63,145 bases of DNA from Bacteroidales bacterium M3 (GTDB taxonomy: Bacteria > Bacteroidota > Bacteroidia > Bacteroidales > Muribaculaceae): contig LUJN01000007.1 of the NCBI GenBank assembly GCA_001689445.1, forward strand, positions 1,251-64,395, in the 5' to 3' direction. The notes below the pieces were generated by a model that searched no databases, was not told where the DNA came from, and was given only the letters and a program-made list of their open reading frames with translations. Positions 1 to 7,153 of this stretch are shown here, piece after piece (position 1 is the stretch's first letter; each line of letters begins with the position of its first letter). The position numbers were made by a program, and so were the translations under genes.

Positions 1-39
1 ACCCAGTCCATTTTTAGTGGACAGTAGTGTTGTCTTGTT

Positions 40-882
40 ATGAAACCACAATATCCCGAAAATACAACCGGGGTAACCGACTGGAAAGACAGCGTCGGGC
101 GTCCGGTGAGAACCGACGGCTGCATATTCTTCCTATGCACCGCAGGCATGGCGGCAGTGTCGGTCAATATGCAGAAAAGGCCGCTTCGACGAGGCGACCT
201 TCTCGTGCTTACATCCGATATGTTTATGTCGGTAGAGGCAGTATCGTCCGGCTTTTCGGCAGATTATATATCACTATCAGGTATAATGCTTGAAACGGCA
301 TACTATAAAATATCAGATATATCTTTATGGGATTATCTGCATTTCACCCCGATCATCCCGTTAAATGTCCGACAGCAATCATTGATGGGCGGCTGGATTG
401 CACAGGTTGGTTGGATTTTGGATAATATGCCTTCCACAAACCGTATCACCATGCTCGGCTATATGGTATACAATCTCTTTGTTGCCATTGATGCCGAGTT
501 TGCCAAAACGGATATAGAGGCACGAATGGAATATAAGAACAATGCACGGGACATAATCAACAAATTTTGGTCCCTTCTTATGAAAAACTCTCCTAATGAG
601 AAAGAAGTAAGATTTTATGCTGACGCATTGAGCATAACCCCGGACTATCTTTATAAAGTGTGCCGACGGATATACGGCATTTCGCCAAAAGCGTTGATAG
701 ACCAGCAACTGGCAGTGGAGATAAAGACACTTATGAGCGACACTGAAATGACTGTCAGAGAAATAGCAGATCGTCTATGTTTTGAGGATGATTCTTACAT
801 GTGCCGTTTCTTTCGACGGGCAACGGGGCTATCTCCAATACAATTCCGGTTACATACAAAATTATCGCAAAGAGCTAAGTAA
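40..882 (+). CDS. AraC family transcriptional regulator
   Basis: A 280-residue regulator with a cupin-like N-terminal half and a C-terminal AraC DNA-binding domain (about residues 185-275) made of two helix-turn-helix units. The first lies in VRFYADALSITPDYLYKV and the second in TVREIADRLCFEDDSYM, followed by the typical family ending FRRATGLSPIQFR. The ATG at 40 gives a full-length protein of usual size. The stop is only about 10 bases from a truncated IS66 transposase remnant, so an old insertion ended here. The ligand and target genes cannot be told from sequence; no divergent partner lies within the window. Confidence 0.9.
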   Translation: MKPQYPENTTGVTDWKDSVGRPVRTDGCIFFLCTAGMAAVSVNMQKRPLRRGDLLVLTSDMFMSVEAVSSGFSADYISLSGIMLETAYYKISDISLWDYLHFTPIIPLNVRQQSLMGGWIAQVGWILDNMPSTNRITMLGYMVYNLFVAIDAEFAKTDIEARMEYKNNARDIINKFWSLLMKNSPNEKEVRFYADALSITPDYLYKVCRRIYGISPKALIDQQLAVEIKTLMSDTEMTVREIADRLCFEDDSYMCRFFRRATGLSPIQFRLHTKLSQRAK

Positions 883-891
883 CTATATAAA

Positions 892-1537
892 TTATTCCAG
901 CAGCTCGGTCATACCCCGGGATATCTCGACGGCATCCTCGGACACATAATCCGGATTGACGAACTCCTCCCTTACAGGCAGTGTGGGGTCCAGCCTGCGG
1001 CGCTGACCACGGTGACATTCCTTGATGCCACCCGCGGATGAGGGACGCGGGACGGGGGCAGTCACCTCCGGCTGTGATGCACCGCCCTTGCGGCTTGCGG
1101 CTGCGTGGGCCATCCCGGCCTCGCCAGCATTATCGCCGAAGTCTATTTCCAGCTGTCCCGGAATCACCCTTCCCTGCACGAACCGCTCGGAACGCCGCCC
1201 GAAAATCATACGGCGGAGCTCCGGGCACCACACGGCCGAAACCTGTGTCCCGTGACGGGATATGTCCATTGGACGGTCCGCTGTCTTTTCTCTTACAGGC
1301 TTTCCTGCGGCTGCGGGACGGCGGCACACTCAATCCCAGGCGCGAGGCCAGCGCCAGATGATCCTTGAAATGACACTTGCACCACTTGTAGAGCAGATGC
1401 TCCGTAAGGCCTTCATGACTATAAAACGTGCTAGGAAGTTCACCGCTGGCGAAATATCATTCTATTATAGGATATACCGAGTCTTTGGTCAGCTTGGCGT
1501 ATTTCTTGACTGCCAGTGTGTCCTGTGCCTCTAGCAT
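892..1537 (-). pseudogene. IS66 family element remnant (accessory TnpA piece plus N-terminus of TnpC transposase)
   Basis: Read on the minus strand, the segment from about 1537 begins like the IS66 accessory protein of Bacteroidetes (MLEAQDTLAVKKYAKLTKD), hits an in-frame TGA after YPIIE, and continues with an intact-looking stretch ending near GLTEHLLYKWCKCHF. It then merges in another frame into the IS66 transposase N-terminus: LRRMIFGRRSERF, a GQLEIDFGD stretch and LPVREEFVNPDYV. That frame stops at 892, hundreds of residues short of a full transposase; the catalytic DDE region is missing. I read this as a decayed, internally deleted IS66 copy at the left edge of the accessory block. The exact ends and terminal repeats are not recognisable. 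Confidence 0.75.
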
Positions 1538-1652
1538 TTTTATTGGTCCACGCAAAAGACTCCCAAGCTTATCCTAAAATACCCCCTTTATCATATACTT
1601 ACCTTATTTTCGTACAGCCGTGCCAGGGATTCCATATATCGTGCATATCAGC

Positions 1653-2501
1653 TTATTTCAACATATTGGTTATTATCTTGTTCGTATCCTCCCGAAACGG
1701 AATGAAAGAGCGCACGGGAGCCTGTTTCTCGGCGTAGTCACGATTGATGCGTACCAACGTGATGTTATCCGCCTGCGATGCCATCCGCTCGAAAGGGAAA
1801 CGGATGATAGTCGGAGTATTATAGCCAACGCCCAACTCCAAAAGCAGCGTGTTTCGGCGACAAGCCTTTTGCATGAACGCCTGATAACGCTCGTGGCTCT
1901 CGTACCAATGCGCATTCTGCACGAAATGGTCGTCTTTCCGCAAGTTCACCTCCATTGCTCCGCCGCACACGGGGCAACGGGGCACGAGCGAAGCCGGGAT
2001 ACGGCAATCTTTAGTATTTTGGGTCATTTCACGCACGAGGGCTTCATTATAATACAGTTTGTCATGGCACGCTTCGGCGCATTGCAAGTAGGCATAATCG
2101 CCTTGCACGGCAAATATCCGTTCTCTGTCGAATCCCGCTTTCTCGAACTGCCCGTCCACGTTGGTGGTTATCACGAACCACTCTTTCTGCCCGACCGCCT
2201 GCAACAACATCCGGTACAATTCCGTACCGGCTTCGTCATAACGGTTCTGCCGGATATGGCGCGCCCAGTACGCCCACCGTTCCTCCTCCGTCTTGAAGGG
2301 ATAAAACGACGAGGTATAGAGGTCTGTAAATCCGTAACGGCGGATAAAATCACCGAAATGATCCGTAAAACGGTGACCGCTATACTCCAGTCCGGCGGCA
2401 GCGGAAAGTCCCGCTCCAGCCCCGATAACGACATACTCCGCCCGGTCGAGTGCGTGGCGCAACTCCCCCAACCGGCAGGAATAACTCTCTCTGATGGGCA
2501 T
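1653..2501 (-). CDS. class M sirtuin (SirTM), protein ADP-ribosyltransferase
   Basis: A 282-residue sirtuin of the macrodomain-linked class M. Visible: NAD-binding GAGAGLS (27-33), TTNVD with Asn114 and Asp116, and AVQGDY (131-136), where Gln133 takes the place of the catalytic His of deacetylase sirtuins. These match the Asn/Asp/Gln set described for Streptococcus and Staphylococcus SirTM, which ADP-ribosylate proteins instead of deacylating them. Cys141, Cys145, Cys176 and Cys179 form the structural zinc site. The ATG at 2501 lies one base after the macrodomain stop and leaves about 25 residues before the NAD motif, as in the family; upstream in-frame ATGs (2537, 2552) overlap the macrodomain gene. 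Last gene of the five-gene minus-strand operon. In described systems the substrate is a lipoylated GcvH-like protein encoded nearby; none is seen here, so the target is open. Confidence 0.88.
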   Translation of the reverse strand: MPIRESYSCRLGELRHALDRAEYVVIGAGAGLSAAAGLEYSGHRFTDHFGDFIRRYGFTDLYTSSFYPFKTEEERWAYWARHIRQNRYDEAGTELYRMLLQAVGQKEWFVITTNVDGQFEKAGFDRERIFAVQGDYAYLQCAEACHDKLYYNEALVREMTQNTKDCRIPASLVPRCPVCGGAMEVNLRKDDHFVQNAHWYESHERYQAFMQKACRRNTLLLELGVGYNTPTIIRFPFERMASQADNITLVRINRDYAEKQAPVRSFIPFREDTNKIITNMLK

Positions 2502-2502
2502 T

Positions 2503-3282
2503 TTACGACAATAGGTTTCTATAAATGGATAAGTCATCATCTTTGAATACATTGAATATGACGGAATTTATACCGGTCGCAACGGTCGCGTCGAGATACG
2601 CGCGCACGGTGCTGACCGCAATCTCGGCAGCCCGCCTTTGGGGGAATCCGAACTCTCCCGTAGAGATACAGCAGAAAGCGATGCTTTGTAAATCGTGCGC
2701 ATCGGCCAGCGCAAGGCATGACCGATAACAATCCGCCAGTTGCTGTTCCTGTCGAGGCGTTGGTTCGGCATCCCGGACAATGGGGCCGACCGTATGCAGT
2801 ACATAACGTGCCGGCAGGTTGTAACCGTCCGTAATTTTTGCCCGCCCGGTAGGTTCCGGATGTCCCTGCGCCTGCATAAGCCGGTCGCAAGCCAGACGCA
2901 ACTGCACTCCCGCCGCCGAATGGATGGCGTTGTCTATGCAGCGGTGCATCGGTACGAAACACCCCAACAGTGCGCTGTTGGCTGCATTGACGATGGCATC
3001 CACCTGTAAACGGGTGATGTCACCCTGCCACAACCGCAAACGCTCGTCCACCCGGCACGGCATGATATCGGACAGGGCGACAATTCCTTTTTCCGACAGT
3101 TGCCGTTGCAGCTCCCTGTCCTGAGCCTTTATTAAATCTTCGTTCACGGGATACGGTGGACGGACATTCAGCAATGCACGCATCATCCTCCGTTGCTCCG
3201 GTAATGAATCCGGTATTTGCAGGCCGGCATATTCCATCCGCTCATCGAGCAATGTCCGAAGGACATATTCCAAATCTTTCAC
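2503..3282 (-). CDS. zinc-type macrodomain protein-ADP-ribose hydrolase
   Basis: A 259-residue macrodomain of the SirTM-linked type, predicted to remove the ADP-ribose that the adjacent SirTM attaches. A helical N-terminal extension (1-75, with RALLNVRPPYP) precedes the macro fold. LWQGDIT starts the domain (about 85), then VDAIVNAANSALLGCF (94-109) and the substrate-loop ISTGEFGFP (206-214). The insertion GCFVPMHRC places Cys108, His113 and Cys115 as likely zinc ligands, diagnostic of the zinc-macro class. The start codon is GTG at 3282, one base after the nitroreductase stop; no ATG gives the conserved N-terminal extension. The 1-nt spacing on both sides implies translational coupling. Confidence 0.9.
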   Translation of the reverse strand: MKDLEYVLRTLLDERMEYAGLQIPDSLPEQRRMMRALLNVRPPYPVNEDLIKAQDRELQRQLSEKGIVALSDIMPCRVDERLRLWQGDITRLQVDAIVNAANSALLGCFVPMHRCIDNAIHSAAGVQLRLACDRLMQAQGHPEPTGRAKITDGYNLPARYVLHTVGPIVRDAEPTPRQEQQLADCYRSCLALADAHDLQSIAFCCISTGEFGFPQRRAAEIAVSTVRAYLDATVATGINSVIFNVFKDDDLSIYRNLLS

Positions 3283-3283
3283 G

Positions 3284-3862
3284 TTATTTGATTATGGTGT
3301 ATCGCCCTTCCTTGCGTGGTTTAGATGCCGGATAAGGCCCATCTACATAACCGAGAATCACGAAACAACGTGCCACCATATTTTCGGGTATGTTCCAGTC
3401 GCGCAAAATCTTTTCTCCTTCAGGATTAGAGAATGTTTCCTCTCCACGAGCCAGGATACACGATGATATACCGAGTTCGGTAGCTTCAAGCACCATGTTC
3501 TCGGCTGCGCAGAAAGAATCCGGCACAGAGTAAAGAAAGTTTTTTAGACCGAATATAACTATTACGGTCGGAGCGTCATAGAATCCTGAGCGGATAGAGG
3601 GGTCATCAATGATTGAGGGCTGTTCTTTGGATACAAAGCCCCCCATGAGGCGTGAACGGTCGAATCCGCCTAAATTCAGTTTCTCCATAGCTTCATTGAG
3701 TGCCTTGTTCTGGCAGGCGACAAAACGGCTGCGCTGGCCTCCTCCGGCATTCGGTGCATAGGCTCCGGCTTCAAGTATCTTCAACAGGTCTTCTTCTGCG
3801 ACCTGCCTGTCGGTATAACGACGGATACTCCGGCGATACTTCATCAGTTCAAGTAAATCCAT
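3284..3862 (-). CDS. nitroreductase family flavoprotein
   Basis: A 192-residue FMN-dependent nitroreductase-like protein. The N-terminus MKYRRSIRRYTDRQV supplies the phosphate-binding Arg cluster and is followed by ILEAGAYAPNAGGGQ, the usual FMN contact region. The C-terminal part has VARCFVILGYVDG and ends with a Lys/Arg-rich tail typical of the family. The ATG at 3862 is 12 nt after the rSAM stop. Such flavoproteins oxidise or reduce small molecules with NAD(P)H; in peptide-maturation clusters related proteins can act as dehydrogenases on the modified peptide. Position between the radical SAM maturase and the ADP-ribosylation pair suggests it belongs to the same pathway, but the substrate is unknown. 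Confidence 0.85.
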   Translation of the reverse strand: MDLLELMKYRRSIRRYTDRQVAEEDLLKILEAGAYAPNAGGGQRSRFVACQNKALNEAMEKLNLGGFDRSRLMGGFVSKEQPSIIDDPSIRSGFYDAPTVIVIFGLKNFLYSVPDSFCAAENMVLEATELGISSCILARGEETFSNPEGEKILRDWNIPENMVARCFVILGYVDGPYPASKPRKEGRYTIIK

Positions 3863-3874
3863 GACATCATCGAA

Positions 3875-4900
3875 TTATAAGTTTATCTCTTTCCAACATT
3901 GTGGGTCAGGGGCATAGAAATCATGCGTGTAGCCGTAAGCAACGGCAGGACATCCCCGGCAAAAACGCAACAGCTCGCAGCGGGAGCATTTCTTGAATTT
4001 CTCATACTGCCGGTAGGCATCCATCTTTTCTCCATTGTAGATGTCGAGGATGTGCTCTTTGAACACGTTACCTACCGGACTTGTAAATCGCCGGCAAGCC
4101 ATTACACCGCCCGTCGGCAGAATCGTCATGTGGCAGTCACCGCAATGACAGCCGTCGTAAACGGTATCGGCATCCGTCGCATCCGGTATCTGGAACAGTC
4201 CCTTTTCGTAGAGAAACAATGTCCAGAGATGGTCTTTCAGATTGAATGTCGTGCCGCAATCCTTGTATTGCTCGAACTTCTGCCATATCCGCTCTAAGAA
4301 ATCCCGATACTCCAACGGCTCGATATGGGTGCTTTTCTCAAAAGAGGTAGGGCAATAACGCCCGAAAGCGAAAATATCGACCTTGTGCGCCACCACCAAG
4401 TCGATAATATCCGGTATCTCCCGAATATTCGTACCTGATACGGTCGTCATAATGGCACAGCGGATGCCCGCTTTGCGGATAATAGCTATCTTTTCGATGG
4501 TCGTGTCGAACGAACCGGACTTGCGGATGGCATCATGCGTGTCCCGAAGCCCGTCGATGGAAAGCTGGTACTTGTCGCAACCGTATTCTTTCAGACGGGC
4601 GCATACCTCGTCGGTCAGATGAAACGGGTTTCCCAATATCGTGAATGGAATATTCCGCTCACGCAGCAGCGCGAGAATATCCCAGAAACGGCTGTGCAGA
4701 ATCGGGTCGCCGCCCGTGATATAGAAATAAGGCAGACGGTTCATGCGGCGGCACATTTCCACGCAATCGGTTACCACCTGCCGGGCTTTCGGGAAAGACA
4801 TTTCAATTAATTTGGGATGCCCTTCCGAAAAGATGTAGCAATGCTCGCAACGCTGGTCGCAACTGTCGGTGATATGCCATTGAAAAGCGAAATATTCCAT
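3875..4900 (-). CDS. radical SAM/SPASM peptide maturase (ACGX-type system)
   Basis: A 341-residue radical SAM enzyme with a C-terminal SPASM domain. The [4Fe-4S]-AdoMet cluster ligands are Cys14, Cys18 and Cys21 (CDQRCEHC), followed by TGGDP at the first strand turn. The SPASM region carries Cys251, Cys253, Cys256, Cys269, Cys305, Cys308, Cys314, Cys317 and Cys335, enough for auxiliary clusters. Enzymes with this layout install thioether or C-C crosslinks in ribosomal peptides. The peptide gene with ACGS/ACGA/ACGT repeats lies directly upstream, which agrees with the NCBI-recognised radical SAM/SPASM ACGX system as I recall it. ATG at 4900 is chosen over an upstream TTG at 4909. Confidence 0.88.
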   Translation of the reverse strand: MEYFAFQWHITDSCDQRCEHCYIFSEGHPKLIEMSFPKARQVVTDCVEMCRRMNRLPYFYITGGDPILHSRFWDILALLRERNIPFTILGNPFHLTDEVCARLKEYGCDKYQLSIDGLRDTHDAIRKSGSFDTTIEKIAIIRKAGIRCAIMTTVSGTNIREIPDIIDLVVAHKVDIFAFGRYCPTSFEKSTHIEPLEYRDFLERIWQKFEQYKDCGTTFNLKDHLWTLFLYEKGLFQIPDATDADTVYDGCHCGDCHMTILPTGGVMACRRFTSPVGNVFKEHILDIYNGEKMDAYRQYEKFKKCSRCELLRFCRGCPAVAYGYTHDFYAPDPQCWKEINL

Positions 4901-4955
4901 AATCTGCAACTTTAATGATTATTGTTTGTAGATCGTATTCTGGTTGAATTGGAAA

Positions 4956-4984
4956 CCGCACCGTATAAAATAATCACGGTGCGG
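4956..4984 (-). terminator. intercistronic hairpin between precursor peptide and maturase
   Basis: A perfect 9-bp stem (CCGCACCGT paired with ACGGTGCGG, 11-nt loop) sits in the 108-nt gap between the peptide stop at 5009 and the maturase start at 4900. There is no T-run, so it is more likely a partial terminator or RNA-stabilising/processing hairpin that would give more peptide than enzyme, as is common in RiPP operons. Confidence 0.6.
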
Positions 4985-5008
4985 CCTCCATCTCAGCGAA
5001 ACATAAGT

Positions 5009-5197
5009 TTACTTGTCGCCAGTGCCACAAGCCGAGCCACAGGCGGCAGGTTTCGGTTCTGGCTTGGTATCCTCGTCGCCCGCACCGCAGGCAGAACCGC
5101 AAGCTCCGGTCGGAGTTGCCGTTTCGTCTTTTGCGCAGAGGTAGCTCTGTGCGCTTCTCTTTGCGGAATAAACTCCGCTGACAGATGTCCTTTTCAT
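5009..5197 (-). CDS. ACGX-repeat precursor peptide (predicted RiPP substrate)
   Basis: A 62-residue peptide. The N-terminal half (1-30, basic then neutral) looks like a leader; the C-terminal half holds two identical ACGSACG blocks at 32-38 and 52-58, separated by an acidic and proline-rich linker (DEDTKPEPKP). Cysteines are at 21, 33, 37, 53 and 57. Ala-Cys-Gly-X tetrapeptide repeats next to a SPASM radical SAM enzyme fit the ACGX-repeat peptide family. The ATG at 5197 is chosen because a longer in-frame reading to 5260 would put a promoter-like element inside the gene. No signal peptide or export gene is adjacent, so whether the product leaves the cell is unknown. Confidence 0.82.
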   Translation of the reverse strand: MKRTSVSGVYSAKRSAQSYLCAKDETATPTGACGSACGAGDEDTKPEPKPAACGSACGTGDK

Positions 5198-5273
5198 ACT
5201 TGTTTTTATTAAAGTGAATACTACAAGGTGAAATCGACCGTGCCAAACAGTTCCATTCATCCTTTTGTCGATG

Positions 5274-5304
5274 CAAAATTATATCACATAGTACTATCTC
5301 ACAA
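5274..5304 (-). promoter_or_regulatory. predicted promoter of the ACGX/SirTM operon
   Basis: On the minus strand a TAATTTTG box (5281-5274) is preceded after 20 nt by CTTG (about 5305-5302), matching the Bacteroidetes TTTG-N19-21-TAnnTTTG promoter. It lies about 77 nt upstream of the precursor peptide start and in the region shared with the divergent HxlR regulator gene. Confidence 0.55.
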
Positions 5305-5464
5305 GAAGTTACATTTTTCACGCATAGTAACCTTTTTCTCGCTTTTGCAGGGAATCAGCGTCTTAACTTAGTGTTAAAAATAGTTAGAAAATGGATGTGT
5401 AAATCAAGATGCACGATTTTGTTATTTACTTTGCATTTGTAAGTAACTTTTCACTTTGTAGATA

Positions 5465-5854
5465 ATGCGGAGAAAAGAAGAACTGAACTCAATCATTGAG
5501 ATCTGCCCTGTCCGGAACGTCATTGCACGTTTCGGCAACAAATGGGCGTTATTGGTCGTGCTGGTTTTAAGCGAACACGAGAAAGTCCGTTTCAACGAAC
5601 TGTGCCGATTGATACCCGATGTCTCGTCACGCGTTTTGTCCGGCACATTGAAAACGTTGGAAGCAGACGCCCTCGTATCACGCAAAATCTACCCCGTAGT
5701 ACCTCCGAAAGTAGAATATCAACTGACGGAAACGGGGCGTTCGTTAGTACCTCTTATCACACAATTGACAGAATGGGCACAAACCAATCTCAAGAAAATC
5801 GTAGAACACCGAAAAGAATTTGAAAAAGATGAAAATAACCTTAGTGGCAAATAG
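5465..5854 (+). CDS. HxlR family winged-helix regulator
   Basis: A 129-residue HxlR-type regulator. The family-defining segment is visible as CPVRNVIARFGNKWALLVV with Cys14 at its start, followed by VRFNELCRLIPDVSSRVLSGTLKTLE (written in two parts: the recognition helix is around SSRVLSGTLKTLE) and a wing ending in VEYQLTETGRSL. HxlR proteins often sense electrophiles or redox state through the conserved Cys. It is divergent from the ACGX/SirTM operon with a 267-nt shared intergenic region and probably controls it. The stop codon lies inside a long inverted repeat that likely ends the transcript. Confidence 0.9.
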   Translation: MRRKEELNSIIEICPVRNVIARFGNKWALLVVLVLSEHEKVRFNELCRLIPDVSSRVLSGTLKTLEADALVSRKIYPVVPPKVEYQLTETGRSLVPLITQLTEWAQTNLKKIVEHRKEFEKDENNLSGK

Positions 5855-5872
5855 TTATTTGCCACTAAGGTT
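5837..5872. terminator. 17-bp inverted repeat overlapping the end of the HxlR gene
   Basis: AACCTTAGTGGCAAATA is followed after 2 nt by its perfect reverse complement ending at 5872. The TAG stop of the HxlR gene is inside the hairpin loop. There is no strong T-tract, but the length and position make a terminator or transcript-stabilising hairpin likely. The last codons of the gene are therefore constrained by the stem. Confidence 0.6.
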
Positions 5873-5988
5873 GTCATAGCTTATAATTTAGATATTGAGG
5901 AAAATTGCGTACTATAATATATAGGTTTCATTAAATGGCAGATTTCAAAAATGTAGGCTGTAAACGCTCTGAAGTTGGTAGAAAATGC

Positions 5989-5996
5989 TAATTTTG
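5989..5996 (+). promoter_or_regulatory. -7 box of the Fic gene
   Basis: TAATTTTG fits the TAnnTTTG consensus. It ends only 4 nt before the ATG at 6001, so the transcript would begin at or next to the start codon, implying a nearly leaderless mRNA. No clear -33 TTTG was found. Confidence 0.4.
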
Positions 5997-6000
5997 TAGT

Positions 6001-7011
6001 ATGAAAACAAAATTAGAGGAATTAGTAGGCAGATATCGGGAGCTTGGCATAGACCAACAGCTGGACTATGACAAGTTTTATCTGTATTCCATCATCACAC
6101 ACTCGACGGCGATTGAAGGCTCGACCATTACAGAGCTTGAAAATCAAATTCTGTTTGACAATGGCATAGCCATAAAGGGCAAAAGTATTGTCGAGCAGAA
6201 CATGAACCTTGACCTCAAAGCCGCATACGAGCGTGTATTGGTATATGCCCGAAGCCATACCGATATTACAGTTGACAGGCTCAAAGAACTGTCGGCGTTG
6301 ACAATGAAAAACACCGGTACTGAATATCATACAGCATTGGGCGATTTCTCGTCGGCCAACGGTGATTTGCGCCTGTTGAATGTGACTGCCGGTGTCGGTG
6401 GTAAATCTTATATGGCATTCAACAAGGTGCCACAGAAATTGAAAGAATTTTGCGACGCTTTGAATGCTGCCCGTAAAAATTCAAAGGCAATGACCGTGCA
6501 GCAGCTTTACGAACTGAGTTTTGACGCGCACTATAATTTGGTGACAATCCATCCGTGGGCCGATGGCAACGGACGCATGGCGCGCTTGCTTATGAACTGG
6601 GTGCAATTTGAATATGGGCTGATACCTTCACGCATATTCAGTGATGACAAAGAGGAATATATAAAAGCGTTAGTAGCGACACGAGAAGACAGGGATTTGT
6701 CAATCTTCCGCAACTTTATGACCGAAACGATGATTGCCCACCTGTCGCGCGATATCGCCACATATACCAAATCCATCGGAGAAAGTGAATCGATAATAGA
6801 ACAGGCCGACTCTCCTACAAAGCCAAAGAAAACCCGCGATAAAATCATAGACCTCTTACGCCTAAATCCAAAATTGAGTGCAACAGCACTCGCTGCCGAA
6901 ATAGGCATCTCTGCCAAAGGTATCCAGCGCCACCTCGCCAACCTCAAAGTCGAAGGCATCCTCCACCGCATCGGTCCCGACAAAGGCGGTCAGTGGCGAA
7001 TCAATGATTGA
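6001..7011 (+). CDS. Fic domain protein, class II self-inhibited, with C-terminal winged helix
   Basis: A 336-residue Fic protein. The catalytic loop HPWADGNGR is at 184-192 with His184 as general base, so AMPylation (or related NMP transfer) activity is expected. An N-terminal inhibitory helix motif (S/T)xxxE(G/N) is seen as STAIEG (35-40), with Glu39 the residue expected to block ATP binding; this makes it a class II, intramolecularly inhibited Fic. Residues about 278-336 form a DNA-binding-like winged helix (ALAAEIGISAKGIQRHL). No antitoxin gene is adjacent, in keeping with internal inhibition. The target protein is unknown. Confidence 0.9.
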   Translation: MKTKLEELVGRYRELGIDQQLDYDKFYLYSIITHSTAIEGSTITELENQILFDNGIAIKGKSIVEQNMNLDLKAAYERVLVYARSHTDITVDRLKELSALTMKNTGTEYHTALGDFSSANGDLRLLNVTAGVGGKSYMAFNKVPQKLKEFCDALNAARKNSKAMTVQQLYELSFDAHYNLVTIHPWADGNGRMARLLMNWVQFEYGLIPSRIFSDDKEEYIKALVATREDRDLSIFRNFMTETMIAHLSRDIATYTKSIGESESIIEQADSPTKPKKTRDKIIDLLRLNPKLSATALAAEIGISAKGIQRHLANLKVEGILHRIGPDKGGQWRIND

Positions 7012-7153
7012 ATTGAGGTCTATCAATTGGAATTAGTAACATATGTTAGTATTTTTGTCGGGGATTGTTGCTAAATTTGTGATGAGCCAATAACGGAAAC
7101 CCTGTCAGGGCAGCCAATTGGCGATGAATCAAAGATGAACCGAATTTGAGACG

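Noticed and set aside
6..22. Short hairpin GTCCA/TGGAC at the left edge, perhaps an insertion sequence end
   Set aside because: Too short and cut by the window boundary; no transposase next to it.
1620..2546. Long plus-strand reading frame opposite the SirTM gene
   Set aside because: It is antisense to a clearly conserved sirtuin and has no recognisable motif or plausible composition.
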